A DNA stretch of 64,000 nucleotides from Deltaproteobacteria bacterium (GTDB lineage: Bacteria; Myxococcota_A; UBA796; SXON01), in NCBI GenBank assembly GCA_014191855.1, contig BJHF01000001.1, positions 236,393 through 300,392 on the forward strand, in the 5' to 3' direction. Of this stretch, positions 54,164-62,740 are shown in pieces (position 1 is the first letter of the stretch; the number at the start of each line of letters is the position of its first letter). The translations under genes were made by a program, and so were the position numbers. The notes under the pieces are model-generated. The model saw only the letters and a program-made list of their open reading frames with translations. It did no database searches and was not told where the DNA came from.

Positions 54164-55575
54164 GCTCGCCGGGGCCAGACTTCGCGGCTCGGCGGCGGGC
54201 GCTCGCCCTGGGCGTCGGGGCGCCGATTCTGCTGGGCAACAATGGGAACCGCCCACGGAACCTGCCGATCAACGCGCTGCCGTTCCGCGCCGATAGCTCC
54301 TTCTTGTACTTCACGGGCTGCACCGAACCCGGCGCTTTCGCCTTGATTCACGAAGGACATTGCACGCTTTTCCTGCATCCGCCTGAGCCGGGAGATGAGC
54401 TCTGGCACGGCGAGGTGGAGCCCCTGGAGGCCCGGCGGATGCGCCTGGGCGTAGATGCGGTTCGTCCCCTCGCGGAGCTGGACTTCGTGTGCGAGCCGCA
54501 CCGTGGGCGCCTCGTCGCGCTCGCGGTTCCCGATTCGTCGGTTACGGCCAGGCTTTCTTTGATCACCGGGCGCGCGCTCGCCTACACCGGGGCGCCTGGC
54601 CCCGACGGGCTCGTTGATGCGGTGATCCGGCAGCGCCGCGGTCGCGATGCGTGGGAGCTCGCGGAGATGCGGGTCGCAGCTGAGCATGCCGAGGCCGGTC
54701 ATCGCGCGGCGATGGGGGCCACGCGGGTTGGAGGCCACGAGCGGGAGATCGCGGCCTTGTTCGATGCGGTGCTTGCGGCGCGCGGCGTCGGCACCAGCTA
54801 CCACTCGATCGTGACGGTACGAGGCGAGATCCTCCATAATCCCGACTACCGGAACCCGCTCGCGGATGGCGACCTGCTGCTCGTCGACGGCGGCGCGGAG
54901 ACCGCCTGGGGCTACGCCAGCGACGTTACGCGCACCTGGCCGGTGAATGGCCGGTTCACGGCTCGCCAGCGCGACATGTACGAGTTGGTGTTGCGCGCGA
55001 ACCTGGTGGGCATCGACATGTGCCGGGTGGGCACGCGCTACGCGGACATCCATTGGGCGGCGACGCGTTGCCTCGCTCAGGGCCTCAGGGATGTGGGGCT
55101 GCTACGCGGGGAAATCGACACCCTGGTGGAGTCGGGAGCCGTCGGCACGTTCTTCCCGCACGGCGTGGGCCACCTGATCGGGCTGGACGTGCACGATCTC
55201 GAGAACTTCGGGGATCGGCCGGCGTTCGCGCCCGGCCGCGCCCGCCCTTCGCAGTTCGGGGCGCGGTTCCTACGGATGGACCTGGATCTTGAGGCGAACC
55301 TCGTCGTAACGATCGAGCCCGGCTTCTACGTCGTGCCCGCGATCCTTCACGACAAGGAGCTCCGCGCCCGCTTTGCCGAGTTGGTGAGCTTCGACGAAGC
55401 GGAGCGCTGGATCGGCTTCGGTGGCATCCGCATCGAGGATGACGTACGCGTTCGCCCGGCCCACGAGGAGGGAGGCGCGCCCGAAGTGTTCACGGCCATG
55501 ATCCCGAAGACGCTTGGCGAGATCGAGTCACTTGTCGGCACCGGGCTTTCGGCTCGGGAGAGGCTCTCCGCATGA
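54160..55575 (+). CDS. Xaa-Pro aminopeptidase (peptidase family M24B)
   Basis: 471 residues from TTG 54160, which shares bases with the upstream TGA; GTG 54151 is the alternative. The N-terminal creatinase-like domain is at 1-165. The metal ligands of the pita-bread fold are all present: Asp in LLVDGGAE, Asp in SDVTRT, His in FFPHGVGHL, Glu in VTIEPGFY and Glu in IRIEDDV. It removes N-terminal residues ahead of proline. It is similar to PepP, with a longer mid-section. Confidence 0.88.
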   Translation: MSSPGPDFAARRRALALGVGAPILLGNNGNRPRNLPINALPFRADSSFLYFTGCTEPGAFALIHEGHCTLFLHPPEPGDELWHGEVEPLEARRMRLGVDAVRPLAELDFVCEPHRGRLVALAVPDSSVTARLSLITGRALAYTGAPGPDGLVDAVIRQRRGRDAWELAEMRVAAEHAEAGHRAAMGATRVGGHEREIAALFDAVLAARGVGTSYHSIVTVRGEILHNPDYRNPLADGDLLLVDGGAETAWGYASDVTRTWPVNGRFTARQRDMYELVLRANLVGIDMCRVGTRYADIHWAATRCLAQGLRDVGLLRGEIDTLVESGAVGTFFPHGVGHLIGLDVHDLENFGDRPAFAPGRARPSQFGARFLRMDLDLEANLVVTIEPGFYVVPAILHDKELRARFAELVSFDEAERWIGFGGIRIEDDVRVRPAHEEGGAPEVFTAMIPKTLGEIESLVGTGLSARERLSA

Positions 55576-56702
55576 TGCTGCTCTGTTTCAACGCCGCCCA
55601 GGCGCTCACGCTGCAAGCCACCGTTGAACGCGCCGCTTCGGTGAGCCCCGACGCGATCGTCGCTGCGCTCGATGCCCGTCGGGCAGGCCTGGACGCGGCG
55701 GAGGCGTACGCTTCGCTGGGCATCAAGCCGAAGCTGGTCATCGCAAGGACGTACAGGGGCGGGGCCACGACCGCGAGCACGTCGATCGGCGCGACCGTGG
55801 ATGCTTCCGGCTGGCTGAGCATGCCGCAGCGCGCGGCGGAGGCAACGGCCGCGCGGTATGCGGCCGAGGGCACCACGCTGGACGCCCAATATGCCGCCGC
55901 GCTGCTGTTCATCAGCGCGATCGAGGCCGAGCGGGCGTTGGAGGCCAAGACCGCGACGGAGGTGGCTGCCGAGGGCACCGCCGCCGCCGTGCGCGTTCGG
56001 GTCACCGCCGGGCTGGAGAGCGAGCTGGCGGGCCGTTCGGCCGACGCGGCCGTGCTGGTGGCGCGGGCCGAGCGCCTCCGCGGTGCGGCGGAGGTTCGGA
56101 TCACCCGGGTGCGGTTGGCGCGGGCGCTGGAGCTTGAGGATCTTGGAGAGCTGGAGGTCCCAGCCCCGCTTTCGCTCCCCAGCGACGCCGCGGCTTCTCC
56201 GTGGGTGGATGTGGCCAGCGAGTCCGTTCGCGCGGCGCGCTGGGGGCACCTCGTGGAGCTGGCGGGCTGGTTGCCGCGCGCGGGGATCAAGGGGGAAACG
56301 CCGCTGGCGGCGGGACCTTGGGCGATCACGCTTTCGGCCACCTGGTCCTTCGATGGGCTCGCGGGGCCCCTGTTCCAGGAGCGCCGCAGCGCGCTCGCAA
56401 CGCGGATCGCCGAAACGGAGCTTGAGGCGTTGAAGCTCGATCTCGCGGCAGAGCTGGAGGTGGCCGTTGAGCTGGCGCGGGCCGCGCGCGAGGTGCTCGC
56501 GGCCCACCAGGCGCGTGAATCCCTGTCGGAGGAGGCGCTCACCATCGGGCGGGTGCGCCTCGGCGCGGGGCTCGCGTCGTCGTTGGAGCTGTTGCGGCTG
56601 CAGGACGAGCTGGCCAGCTCCCGGGCGGCGCGGGTGGCGGCGGAGCTGGAGGAGCAAGCGGCGATCCTCGAGGCGCGGCGGGTGGCGGGGGTGCGCTGGT
56701 AG
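55572..56702 (+). CDS. TolC-like outer-membrane efflux protein
   Basis: 376 residues. A signal peptide (about 1-12) and long alternating helices rich in Ala/Glu (EAERALEAK, then EVAVELARAAREV) make two hairpins of TolC type with short barrel strands. TolC family members form trimeric outer-membrane ducts for export pumps. It is shorter than the usual 420-480 residues, and no inner-membrane pump is adjacent. The start overlaps the peptidase stop (ATGA). Confidence 0.65.
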   Translation: MMLLCFNAAQALTLQATVERAASVSPDAIVAALDARRAGLDAAEAYASLGIKPKLVIARTYRGGATTASTSIGATVDASGWLSMPQRAAEATAARYAAEGTTLDAQYAAALLFISAIEAERALEAKTATEVAAEGTAAAVRVRVTAGLESELAGRSADAAVLVARAERLRGAAEVRITRVRLARALELEDLGELEVPAPLSLPSDAAASPWVDVASESVRAARWGHLVELAGWLPRAGIKGETPLAAGPWAITLSATWSFDGLAGPLFQERRSALATRIAETELEALKLDLAAELEVAVELARAAREVLAAHQARESLSEEALTIGRVRLGAGLASSLELLRLQDELASSRAARVAAELEEQAAILEARRVAGVRW

Positions 56703-56807
56703 GGGGCGGCCTTGCGGCCGCGCTGGCCGAAGGCCGGAGGCGTTAGGCTGGACGGCGGAATTGCCAGCCGCATACCTGCCTCCTCCAGCCTCCAGACTCC
56801 AGCCTCG

Positions 56808-58400
56808 TCACGACCGCCGCACCAGCACCGTGTCGCGCAGCCCGCGCGGATCCAGCGCCGGATAGTCCAGCGTGTAGTGCAGCCCGCGGCTCTCTTTTCG
56901 CCGGAGCGCGCTCTCGACGACGAGCTCCGCCACGTCGGCGAGGTTTCGCAGCTCTACCAGCGGGGCGGTGAGGCGGAAGTCCCAGTAGTAGTCCTGGATC
57001 TCGTCCTTCACGAGCTGCACGCGCGCCCGGGCACGCAAGAGGCGCTTGGTCGTGCGCACAATCCCCACGTAGTTCCACATGAAGCGCCGGATCTCGTCCC
57101 ACGTCTGGGTGATGACCACCTGCTCGTCGCTGTCGACCGCGCGCCCGTGGTCCCACTCGGGAATGTCGGTGGGCGCGGGCGTTTCGGCCAGCCGCGCTGC
57201 CGCCAGTCGGGACGCATGATCGGCGAAAACCACCGCTTCGAGTAGCGAGTTCGACGCCAATCGGTTCGCTCCGTGCAGCCCGGTGCACGCGCACTCGCCG
57301 ACGGCGAAGAGGTTCTGTACGCTGGACTCGCCTTCAAGGTCGGTCTGCACGCCGCCGCAGAAGTAGTGCGCCGCCGGCACCACCGGGATCGGGGCGGTGG
57401 CGATGTCGATCCCCAGCTCCGCGCAGCGCTTGTAGATGTTTGGGAAGCGGGCGGCCAACGTGTCGCGGTCGAGGTGCGTCATGTCGAGGTACACGCAATC
57501 GTCGCCGCGGCGCTTGAGCTCGGCGTCGATGGCGCGCGCGACGATGTCGCGGGGGGCGAGCTCGGCGCGCGGGTCGTAGCGCTTCATGAACGCTTCGCCA
57601 TTCGCGAGGCGGAGAATTCCGCCCTCGCCGCGGAGCGCTTCGGAGATGAGGAAGCTCTTCGCGTGGGGGTGGAAGAGCACGGTCGGGTGGAACTGAACGA
57701 ACTCCATGTTGGCGATGCGGGCGCCCGCGCGCCAGGCCATCGCAATCCCGTCCCCACTCGCGATATCTGGGTTCGAGGTGTACAAGTACACTTTTCCAGC
57801 GCCGCCGGTGCAAAGCGCCACGACGCGCGCCGCCTCTACCGCGACGTGCCCCGTGTTCACGTTCAGGAGGTAGGCGCCGAGCACCCGATCCGGCTCCGCG
57901 GGGGGGCGTCCGCGCCGCCGCGCGAGGGTGTTCACCGTGATGAGATCCACCGCGATGTGGTCCTCGATGAGCTCGATGTTCGGCTCCGCGGCGACGGCGG
58001 CCAACAAGGCACGGACCAGCTCTGCGCCGGTGAGGTCGTCGGTGTGCAGGATGCGCCGCGCGCTGTGCCCGCCCTCACGGTGCAGGCTGTACTCGCCATC
58101 GTCCTGCGAAAACTGTACGCCAAGCTCGATCAGCTCGCGGATGCGCTCGGAAGCGTCGCGCACCGTCTGCTCCACGGCCTCCCGCCTACACAGCCCGGCC
58201 CCGGCGACGAGCGTGTCGTTGACGTGCGCCTCCGCGGAGTCGTCCGGCGCCCACACCGCCGCGATGCCGCCCTGGGCGTACGCCGTGTTCGATTCGGCGC
58301 GGACGGTCTTGCTGATCAGCCGCACCGTGCCGTGGCGCGCCGCGCGCAACGCGAAGAAGAGACCGGCGAGGCCGGTACCGAGGACCAGAAAGTCGGCCAT
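56808..58400 (-). CDS. nadB: L-aspartate oxidase
   Basis: 530 residues. An FAD dinucleotide fold (LGTGLAGLFFALRAA) is followed by YAQGGIAAVW, HREGGHSARRI and the active-site HGANRLASNSLLEA. It oxidises L-aspartate to iminoaspartate in NAD synthesis. It is complete, with the normal C-terminal helical domain. The start is ATG 58400. It is convergent with the TolC-like gene, whose 105-bp spacer contains small GC hairpins (near 56710-56740). nadA and nadC are not visible. Confidence 0.93.
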   Translation of the reverse strand: MADFLVLGTGLAGLFFALRAARHGTVRLISKTVRAESNTAYAQGGIAAVWAPDDSAEAHVNDTLVAGAGLCRREAVEQTVRDASERIRELIELGVQFSQDDGEYSLHREGGHSARRILHTDDLTGAELVRALLAAVAAEPNIELIEDHIAVDLITVNTLARRRGRPPAEPDRVLGAYLLNVNTGHVAVEAARVVALCTGGAGKVYLYTSNPDIASGDGIAMAWRAGARIANMEFVQFHPTVLFHPHAKSFLISEALRGEGGILRLANGEAFMKRYDPRAELAPRDIVARAIDAELKRRGDDCVYLDMTHLDRDTLAARFPNIYKRCAELGIDIATAPIPVVPAAHYFCGGVQTDLEGESSVQNLFAVGECACTGLHGANRLASNSLLEAVVFADHASRLAAARLAETPAPTDIPEWDHGRAVDSDEQVVITQTWDEIRRFMWNYVGIVRTTKRLLRARARVQLVKDEIQDYYWDFRLTAPLVELRNLADVAELVVESALRRKESRGLHYTLDYPALDPRGLRDTVLVRRS

Positions 58401-58562
58401 GGCCCACGGGGCTAACCCAGAGATCGGCCCGGACCCTGCCTGAGTCCGAGCTTTGGTAGGGTAGTCGGGACCGCGCGCGAGAACACCCGGGCGGCGCGGC
58501 TGGGATTTTTCCGTCCACTCCCCGTCGATTCGCGATATTGTCCGACCTTCGGGAGTCTGCCC

Positions 58563-59126
58563 ATGGACAGTCGCCGGGACTTCTTGAGGTACGCCATGTT
58601 CGGAGTCGCGCTCGTCGCGGCCCCGGGTTCGGCGTTCGCGGCTGGTGCTTTGCATCCGGCGTTCCTTTTTCATCCCCTTGGGCCCGGCGCCGATCTCGGC
58701 CTCGGCTGGCGCTTGGAGCGGGTGTTTCCACCGTTTGAAGGCGCGATTACGCTCAACCTTGTGAACGCGGATGGCCGCCTCGCCCGGGTGGACGTGTGCC
58801 TGCGCGAGGGAGCTGCGCTGCTGGATGGCGGCTCCACGCTTGTCGCCGCGCTGCTTGATGGCGGCTCCACGCTTGTCGCCGCGAAGGGGCCCGCGCACAC
58901 CGCCCTGCTCGACTTCATCGTGATGGACGGGGGCGATGGCACCGCGCCGATGGACGAGTCGCTCGGCCGCGTCGTCCGGCGCCTCGCCGCGATCGCCGCG
59001 GACAACGAAGGTACGGAGATGGATCGCCTCGCCCAGCTCGCGCCCCACGCAGCGCGAGTCTGGAGTCACCCCGAATCCATGGCCGCCGCGTCGGCCCGCC
59101 TCTCCCCCGGGGCGCCGGCCGCATGA
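58563..59126 (+). CDS. Tat-exported small protein heading the His-Gly-Ser cassette
   Basis: 187 residues with a twin-arginine signal (SRRDFLRYAMFG, then a hydrophobic helix and AFA), so it is exported folded. The mature part is beta-rich and not in a family I recognise. Residues about 86-107 (LLDGGSTLVAA twice) are encoded by the tandem 33-nt repeat and look like an in-frame insertion. Its stop overlaps the next gene (ATGA), so it belongs to the cassette, perhaps as an export or cofactor partner. Confidence 0.7.
   Translation: MDSRRDFLRYAMFGVALVAAPGSAFAAGALHPAFLFHPLGPGADLGLGWRLERVFPPFEGAITLNLVNADGRLARVDVCLREGAALLDGGSTLVAALLDGGSTLVAAKGPAHTALLDFIVMDGGDGTAPMDESLGRVVRRLAAIAADNEGTEMDRLAQLAPHAARVWSHPESMAAASARLSPGAPAA
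58818..58883 (+). repeat. Tandem pair of the 33-nt dispersed repeat, in frame in a gene
   Basis: Two head-to-tail 33-nt units (58818-58850, 58851-58883) differing by one base, encoding LLDGGSTLVAA twice. A third copy is at 53046-53078. Confidence 0.85.
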
Positions 59127-59548
59127 CCGAGAACGCACTTTCTTCCGAGGTCGATGAGCGGCGCGTCCGCTTCACCGTGGATGAGTCGATCTACGAGCTC
59201 GACGTCATCATGGGTGCCGCGTACCTGTTCCTCGACCGGTGCTATGTGTTCCTCGATCGCGTCGGCGACCGGAAGGTGCAGGTAGTGCTCCGCGCACGCC
59301 AGGCGGCCACCGAGGAGGAGCTGCTGGCGTTGATCGGACAGTTCTCAAGCGAGCTCCTGAACCAGGCGCTGCGGAAGCAGGTCGGCGAGAGCAACGGTCG
59401 ACTCCGTGAATTCATCATGGCGAAGGCGTTGTTCGCGGCTGATGGCCCGTCTACGATCGATCGCCTGCTCGCGGAGCTGGACGCCGAGGAGATGGCCAGC
59501 GACGATCTCGACATCCCCGTTCCCTGGGAGAAGCCCGCCAGTGAGTGA
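59123..59548 (+). CDS. HxsD-like protein, long paralogue
   Basis: 141 residues. The DESIYELDVIMGAAYLFLDRCYV core with conserved Y-x-x-D, then FSSELLNQALRKQV and an FxxxKAL end, matches the outline of HxsD, the small partner of His-Xaa-Ser radical SAM systems. No catalytic residues are known for the family; a scaffold or precursor-recognition role is plausible. ATGA overlap upstream and an 8-bp overlap downstream. Confidence 0.75.
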   Translation: MTENALSSEVDERRVRFTVDESIYELDVIMGAAYLFLDRCYVFLDRVGDRKVQVVLRARQAATEEELLALIGQFSSELLNQALRKQVGESNGRLREFIMAKALFAADGPSTIDRLLAELDAEEMASDDLDIPVPWEKPASE

Positions 59549-59774
59549 GCCGCTCACGCTCCGCTTCCACAAGTCCCTCTACAACGGGGATGCGGTTCGT
59601 CGCGCGAGCGAGCGTTTCGCGGCGTTGGGCGCGATGAACGTGGTGGAGGGGGAGACGGATTGGCTGGTGGAAGCTGTGCCGGTGCGTGAGAGCATCCGGG
59701 AGCGCCTGGCCGACGAGCTGAGCAACCACGCGCTGTTCGAGTCGATCCTCGCGCGTAAGGGGATGAGCGCATGA
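59541..59774 (+). CDS. HxsD-like protein, short paralogue
   Basis: 77 residues from GTG 59541. FHKSLYNGDAVRRASERFA and LADELSNHALFESI align in position with the Y-x-x-D core and the ELLNQAL helix of the preceding protein. The two look like tandem paralogues, the second shortened in the middle. The GTG overlaps the previous stop by 8 bp and the stop overlaps hxsB (ATGA). The similarity was judged by eye. Confidence 0.6.
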   Translation: MSEPLTLRFHKSLYNGDAVRRASERFAALGAMNVVEGETDWLVEAVPVRESIRERLADELSNHALFESILARKGMSA

Positions 59775-61294
59775 TGCTCACCGATCTCGCGGTCGATCCC
59801 CGGTCGTTCGACAAGGACAAGGTCGGTTATTTCCGCTACGGAATGGTAGACGGGCGCGTGCTCATGACCAACGATGTCGGAGAGCACCTGTTCCTGTCTC
59901 CCGAGGACTTCCGGAGATTCCTGGCCGGACAGATTGGTCCGGAGGATGCGCTCTACGAGCCCCTTCGCCGTCGCTACTTCTTCAAGCACGACTTCGATCT
60001 CGATGCGCTCGCGGTCAAGATCCGCCGAAAGAAGGCGTTTCTCCAGCATGGTCCGCACCTGCATGCCGTCGTTACTACGCTGCGCTGCAACCACGCCTGC
60101 CGCTACTGCCACGCCAGCCGCACCGACATGGATCGCGTCGATACGGACATGTCGCTGGACACCGCCCGGAAGGTCGTGGACTTCGCCTTCCGGTCGCCCA
60201 CGCCGGTGCTCGGCTTCGAATTTCAGGGCGGCGAACCGACGGCAAACTTCCCCGTCATTCAGTTTGTGTGTGACTACGCGCTGGAGAAGAACCGGTACGA
60301 GAACAAGGAGCTGCTGCTCTCGCTCGTCACCAACCTCACGCTGATGGACGACGAGAAGATGAACTATCTCCTCGACAAGGGCGTGATGGTGTGCACCTCG
60401 CTCGACGGCCCGGCGGACTTGCACGACTACAACCGCGGGTGGACGGGCAAGACGAGCTCCTACGCCTCCGTGACGGGCTGGATGGACAAGTTCAACGCCG
60501 AGTGGGTGCGCCGCGGCTTCGACCCGGACCTGTTCCACGTGGATGCGCTGATGACCACGACCCGCGCCTCGCTCACCCGCGGCAAGGAGATCGTGGATGA
60601 GTACGTTGGCCGCGGTATTCGCAGCGTTCACATCCGCCCGCTGAACCCCTTCGGCTTCGCGGTGAACACCTGGAAGCAGATCGGCTACTCGATGGACGAG
60701 TTCCTCGAGTTCTACCGCACCACGCTCGACCACGTGATCGCGCTCAACCGCCAGGGCGTGTTCGTGCAAGAGCGACTCGCTTCGTTGTTCCTTACGAAGA
60801 TGCTGACGCCGGACGATCCGAACTACAGCGACTGTCGCTCGCCCTGCGGCTCGGGCAGCGCCCAGTTGGCCTACAACTTCGACGGTTCGATCTATACAGA
60901 CGACGAGGGCCGGATGGCGGCCCACATGGGCAACGACTTCTTCAAGTTGGGCCACGTGGATTCGTCGAGCTTCGACGAGGTTTTGCGCCACCCCACGGTG
61001 AAGGCGCTCGCGGTCGCCTCGATCCAGGATGCGCTGCCCGCCTGCCATAGCTGCGTGTACAAGCCCACCTGTGGCGTGCAGCCGCTGCACAACTACATGT
61101 TCGACGGAGACATCTTCGGCCAACGCCCGCTCTCGCGGAAGTGCCAGGAGTTCTACGGCGTGCAGAAGTATCTCTACCACCTGCTGGCGAACGATGCCGA
61201 TGGCAGCGTGGAACGCATCTTCCGACGGTGGACGATCTCCCGATCCCGCCCCGGCACGACCCCCTACGCGCCGGCCAACGAGGTGAGCTCATGA
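59771..61294 (+). CDS. hxsB: His-Xaa-Ser system radical SAM maturase HxsB
   Basis: 507 residues. The radical SAM cluster CxxxCxxC is RCNHACRYC near residue 105. The N-terminal segment FRYGMVDGRVLMTNDVGEHL is the leader-side domain typical of HxsB, and FEFQGGEPT is the SAM-binding GGEP motif. The C-terminal SPASM-like part has multiple cysteines (CRSPCGSG, CHSCVYKPTCG and C-x-EF) for auxiliary Fe-S clusters. It is expected to install a radical modification on His-Xaa-Ser repeats. The ATG overlaps the upstream stop, and the end overlaps the precursor start. Confidence 0.85.
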   Translation: MMLTDLAVDPRSFDKDKVGYFRYGMVDGRVLMTNDVGEHLFLSPEDFRRFLAGQIGPEDALYEPLRRRYFFKHDFDLDALAVKIRRKKAFLQHGPHLHAVVTTLRCNHACRYCHASRTDMDRVDTDMSLDTARKVVDFAFRSPTPVLGFEFQGGEPTANFPVIQFVCDYALEKNRYENKELLLSLVTNLTLMDDEKMNYLLDKGVMVCTSLDGPADLHDYNRGWTGKTSSYASVTGWMDKFNAEWVRRGFDPDLFHVDALMTTTRASLTRGKEIVDEYVGRGIRSVHIRPLNPFGFAVNTWKQIGYSMDEFLEFYRTTLDHVIALNRQGVFVQERLASLFLTKMLTPDDPNYSDCRSPCGSGSAQLAYNFDGSIYTDDEGRMAAHMGNDFFKLGHVDSSSFDEVLRHPTVKALAVASIQDALPACHSCVYKPTCGVQPLHNYMFDGDIFGQRPLSRKCQEFYGVQKYLYHLLANDADGSVERIFRRWTISRSRPGTTPYAPANEVSS

Positions 61295-61761
61295 GCACAG
61301 ACAAGCCCAAGACGACTGGTTTTCCCGGCAAGAAAGACGGGGCTGACTGGGAGAAGGCCGCCGAAGAGCTGGAGTTCCCGGTGCTCAAACGCCAGGCGTT
61401 CCACCAGCTCCAGGCCGGCGAAGTCGCGGCCGCCAACCAGAAGGGGGACGTTGTGGCCCAGTCGCTCCTGCTCCTTCAGGCCACGGCCGGCGAGATGGAG
61501 CTGGATCCGGCGTTCCTCGACCGGAAGGGCGATGCGCCGGAGAGCACCGCCACGCTCCTCGCGCAGCATTGCAGCCATGGCTCGCACGGGTCGCACGGCA
61601 GCCACGGGTCGCACGGCAGCCATGGGTCGCACGGCAGCCACGGATCGCACGGCAGCCACGGGTCGCACGGCAGCCACGGGTCGCATGGGTCGCACGGTTC
61701 GCACGGTTCGCACGGCAGCCATGGATCGCATGGGAGCCACGGTTCGCACGGGCAGTGGTGA
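61291..61761 (+). CDS. His-Gly-Ser repeat precursor peptide (HxsA-type)
   Basis: 156 residues. A helical N-terminal leader region (about 1-90, MSTDKPKTTGFPGKKDG, then WEKAAEELEFPVLKRQAFHQLQAGE) is followed by HCS, 19 uninterrupted HGS triplets and a terminal HGQW. No signal peptide is seen. Repeats are the presumed substrate of the adjacent radical SAM enzymes. The lone Cys in the first triplet and the Trp at the end may mark processing or cross-link sites; that is inference. Start ATG 61291 overlaps the hxsB stop. Confidence 0.8.
   Translation: MSTDKPKTTGFPGKKDGADWEKAAEELEFPVLKRQAFHQLQAGEVAAANQKGDVVAQSLLLLQATAGEMELDPAFLDRKGDAPESTATLLAQHCSHGSHGSHGSHGSHGSHGSHGSHGSHGSHGSHGSHGSHGSHGSHGSHGSHGSHGSHGSHGQW
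61576..61746 (+). repeat. Nineteen tandem 9-bp HGS-coding units
   Basis: 171 bp = 19 triplets His-Gly-Ser. Codons vary (CAC/CAT, GGG/GGC/GGA/GGT, TCG/AGC), often alternating to give 18-bp super-units, so the repeat is kept at protein level. Confidence 0.95.
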
Positions 61762-62740
61762 GCTAGCCCCCGCGCCGCGCGCGGATCGCTGGCGCAACGC
61801 CCTGATCTTGGTGGTCACACGCCGGTGCGATCTGCGCTGCGCCTACTGCCCTACCGCGAAGGACGGCGAGCCGGACCTGAGCGTAGGCGACGCCGTCGCC
61901 GCGATGCGCTTGTTCGTCGAGCGCTACGGCGGCGGGGACTGCAAGATCTTCGGCGGGGAACCGCTGTTGGTGCCGGAAGTGGTGCGCGCGGTGATCGAGG
62001 CGGCGCCCCCCTCCGTGCAGGTTTACCTCTCGACGAACGGGACCCACCTCGACGATGCATGGTTGGCGTTTCTCCATGCACATCCTCGTGTCACGCTCAC
62101 CCTCAGCCTCGACGGCGAGGCGCGCGATCACGACGGGCTCCGGCGCGGCGGGTCGAGCCACGCCCCCGTCGTCGCGAAGCTGCCTGAGCTCCTGAAGCTC
62201 CCCCGCTTCGTCGTCACCCAGACCATCGCCCCCTCCACGGCAGTGCGTGCCGCCTCCAACTTCCACTATCTGCGCTCGCTCGGCATCCGACGCTTCAACC
62301 TGCTCCCCGGGTACTACCTCCCCTGGCGCGACGAGCAGCTCGCCGCGTTGGAAGCGAGCTTCACCGAGATCGGCGACAGCATCGAGCGCGCTTGGGCGGC
62401 CGGCGAGCGCGTGTACCTCCGCAACCTCTTTGTCCGGGCGCCGGTCGCCTTCTACAACACCGGCTTCGTCGTAGACAGCGACCGCCGCATCTACGCGAAC
62501 AACCTGATCCTGGCAGGGAACCTCGATCACCTGCGCGAACGTGCCACGCTGGGCACGCTGGATGCCCCACCCGACGCCGCCGCGTTCGCCGAGGCCGGTC
62601 AGGCGTCGACCGCGTTTCTGGCCGAGGAGCTCGGCGAAGCGATCATGGTCGCGACCGCGCGGGCCGACGCGGTGCTCACCCGCCTCTGCAATCGCCTGTA
62701 CCCGGCGTACTTCGCCCATCGTGCGCGGCTCTCGGCATGA
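61730..62740 (+). CDS. Radical SAM enzyme 2 of the His-Gly-Ser cassette
   Basis: 336 residues with CDLRCAYC (Cys33, Cys37, Cys40) and KIFGGEPLLV for SAM binding. No clear C-terminal SPASM cysteines are visible. It may be the HxsC-type partner of HxsB or a separate enzyme; family cannot be settled from motifs. The likely ATG 61730 lies inside the last HGS repeats, overlapping the precursor gene by 32 bp in another frame; ATG 61721 is an alternative. Its stop overlaps the third radical SAM gene (ATGA). Confidence 0.78.
   Translation: MGATVRTGSGELAPAPRADRWRNALILVVTRRCDLRCAYCPTAKDGEPDLSVGDAVAAMRLFVERYGGGDCKIFGGEPLLVPEVVRAVIEAAPPSVQVYLSTNGTHLDDAWLAFLHAHPRVTLTLSLDGEARDHDGLRRGGSSHAPVVAKLPELLKLPRFVVTQTIAPSTAVRAASNFHYLRSLGIRRFNLLPGYYLPWRDEQLAALEASFTEIGDSIERAWAAGERVYLRNLFVRAPVAFYNTGFVVDSDRRIYANNLILAGNLDHLRERATLGTLDAPPDAAAFAEAGQASTAFLAEELGEAIMVATARADAVLTRLCNRLYPAYFAHRARLSA

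Noticed and set aside
61567..61761. Tandem repeat as a CRISPR array or minisatellite
   Set aside because: There are no spacers, the unit is 9 bp, and it codes HGS in frame with synonymous variation; it is part of a precursor gene.
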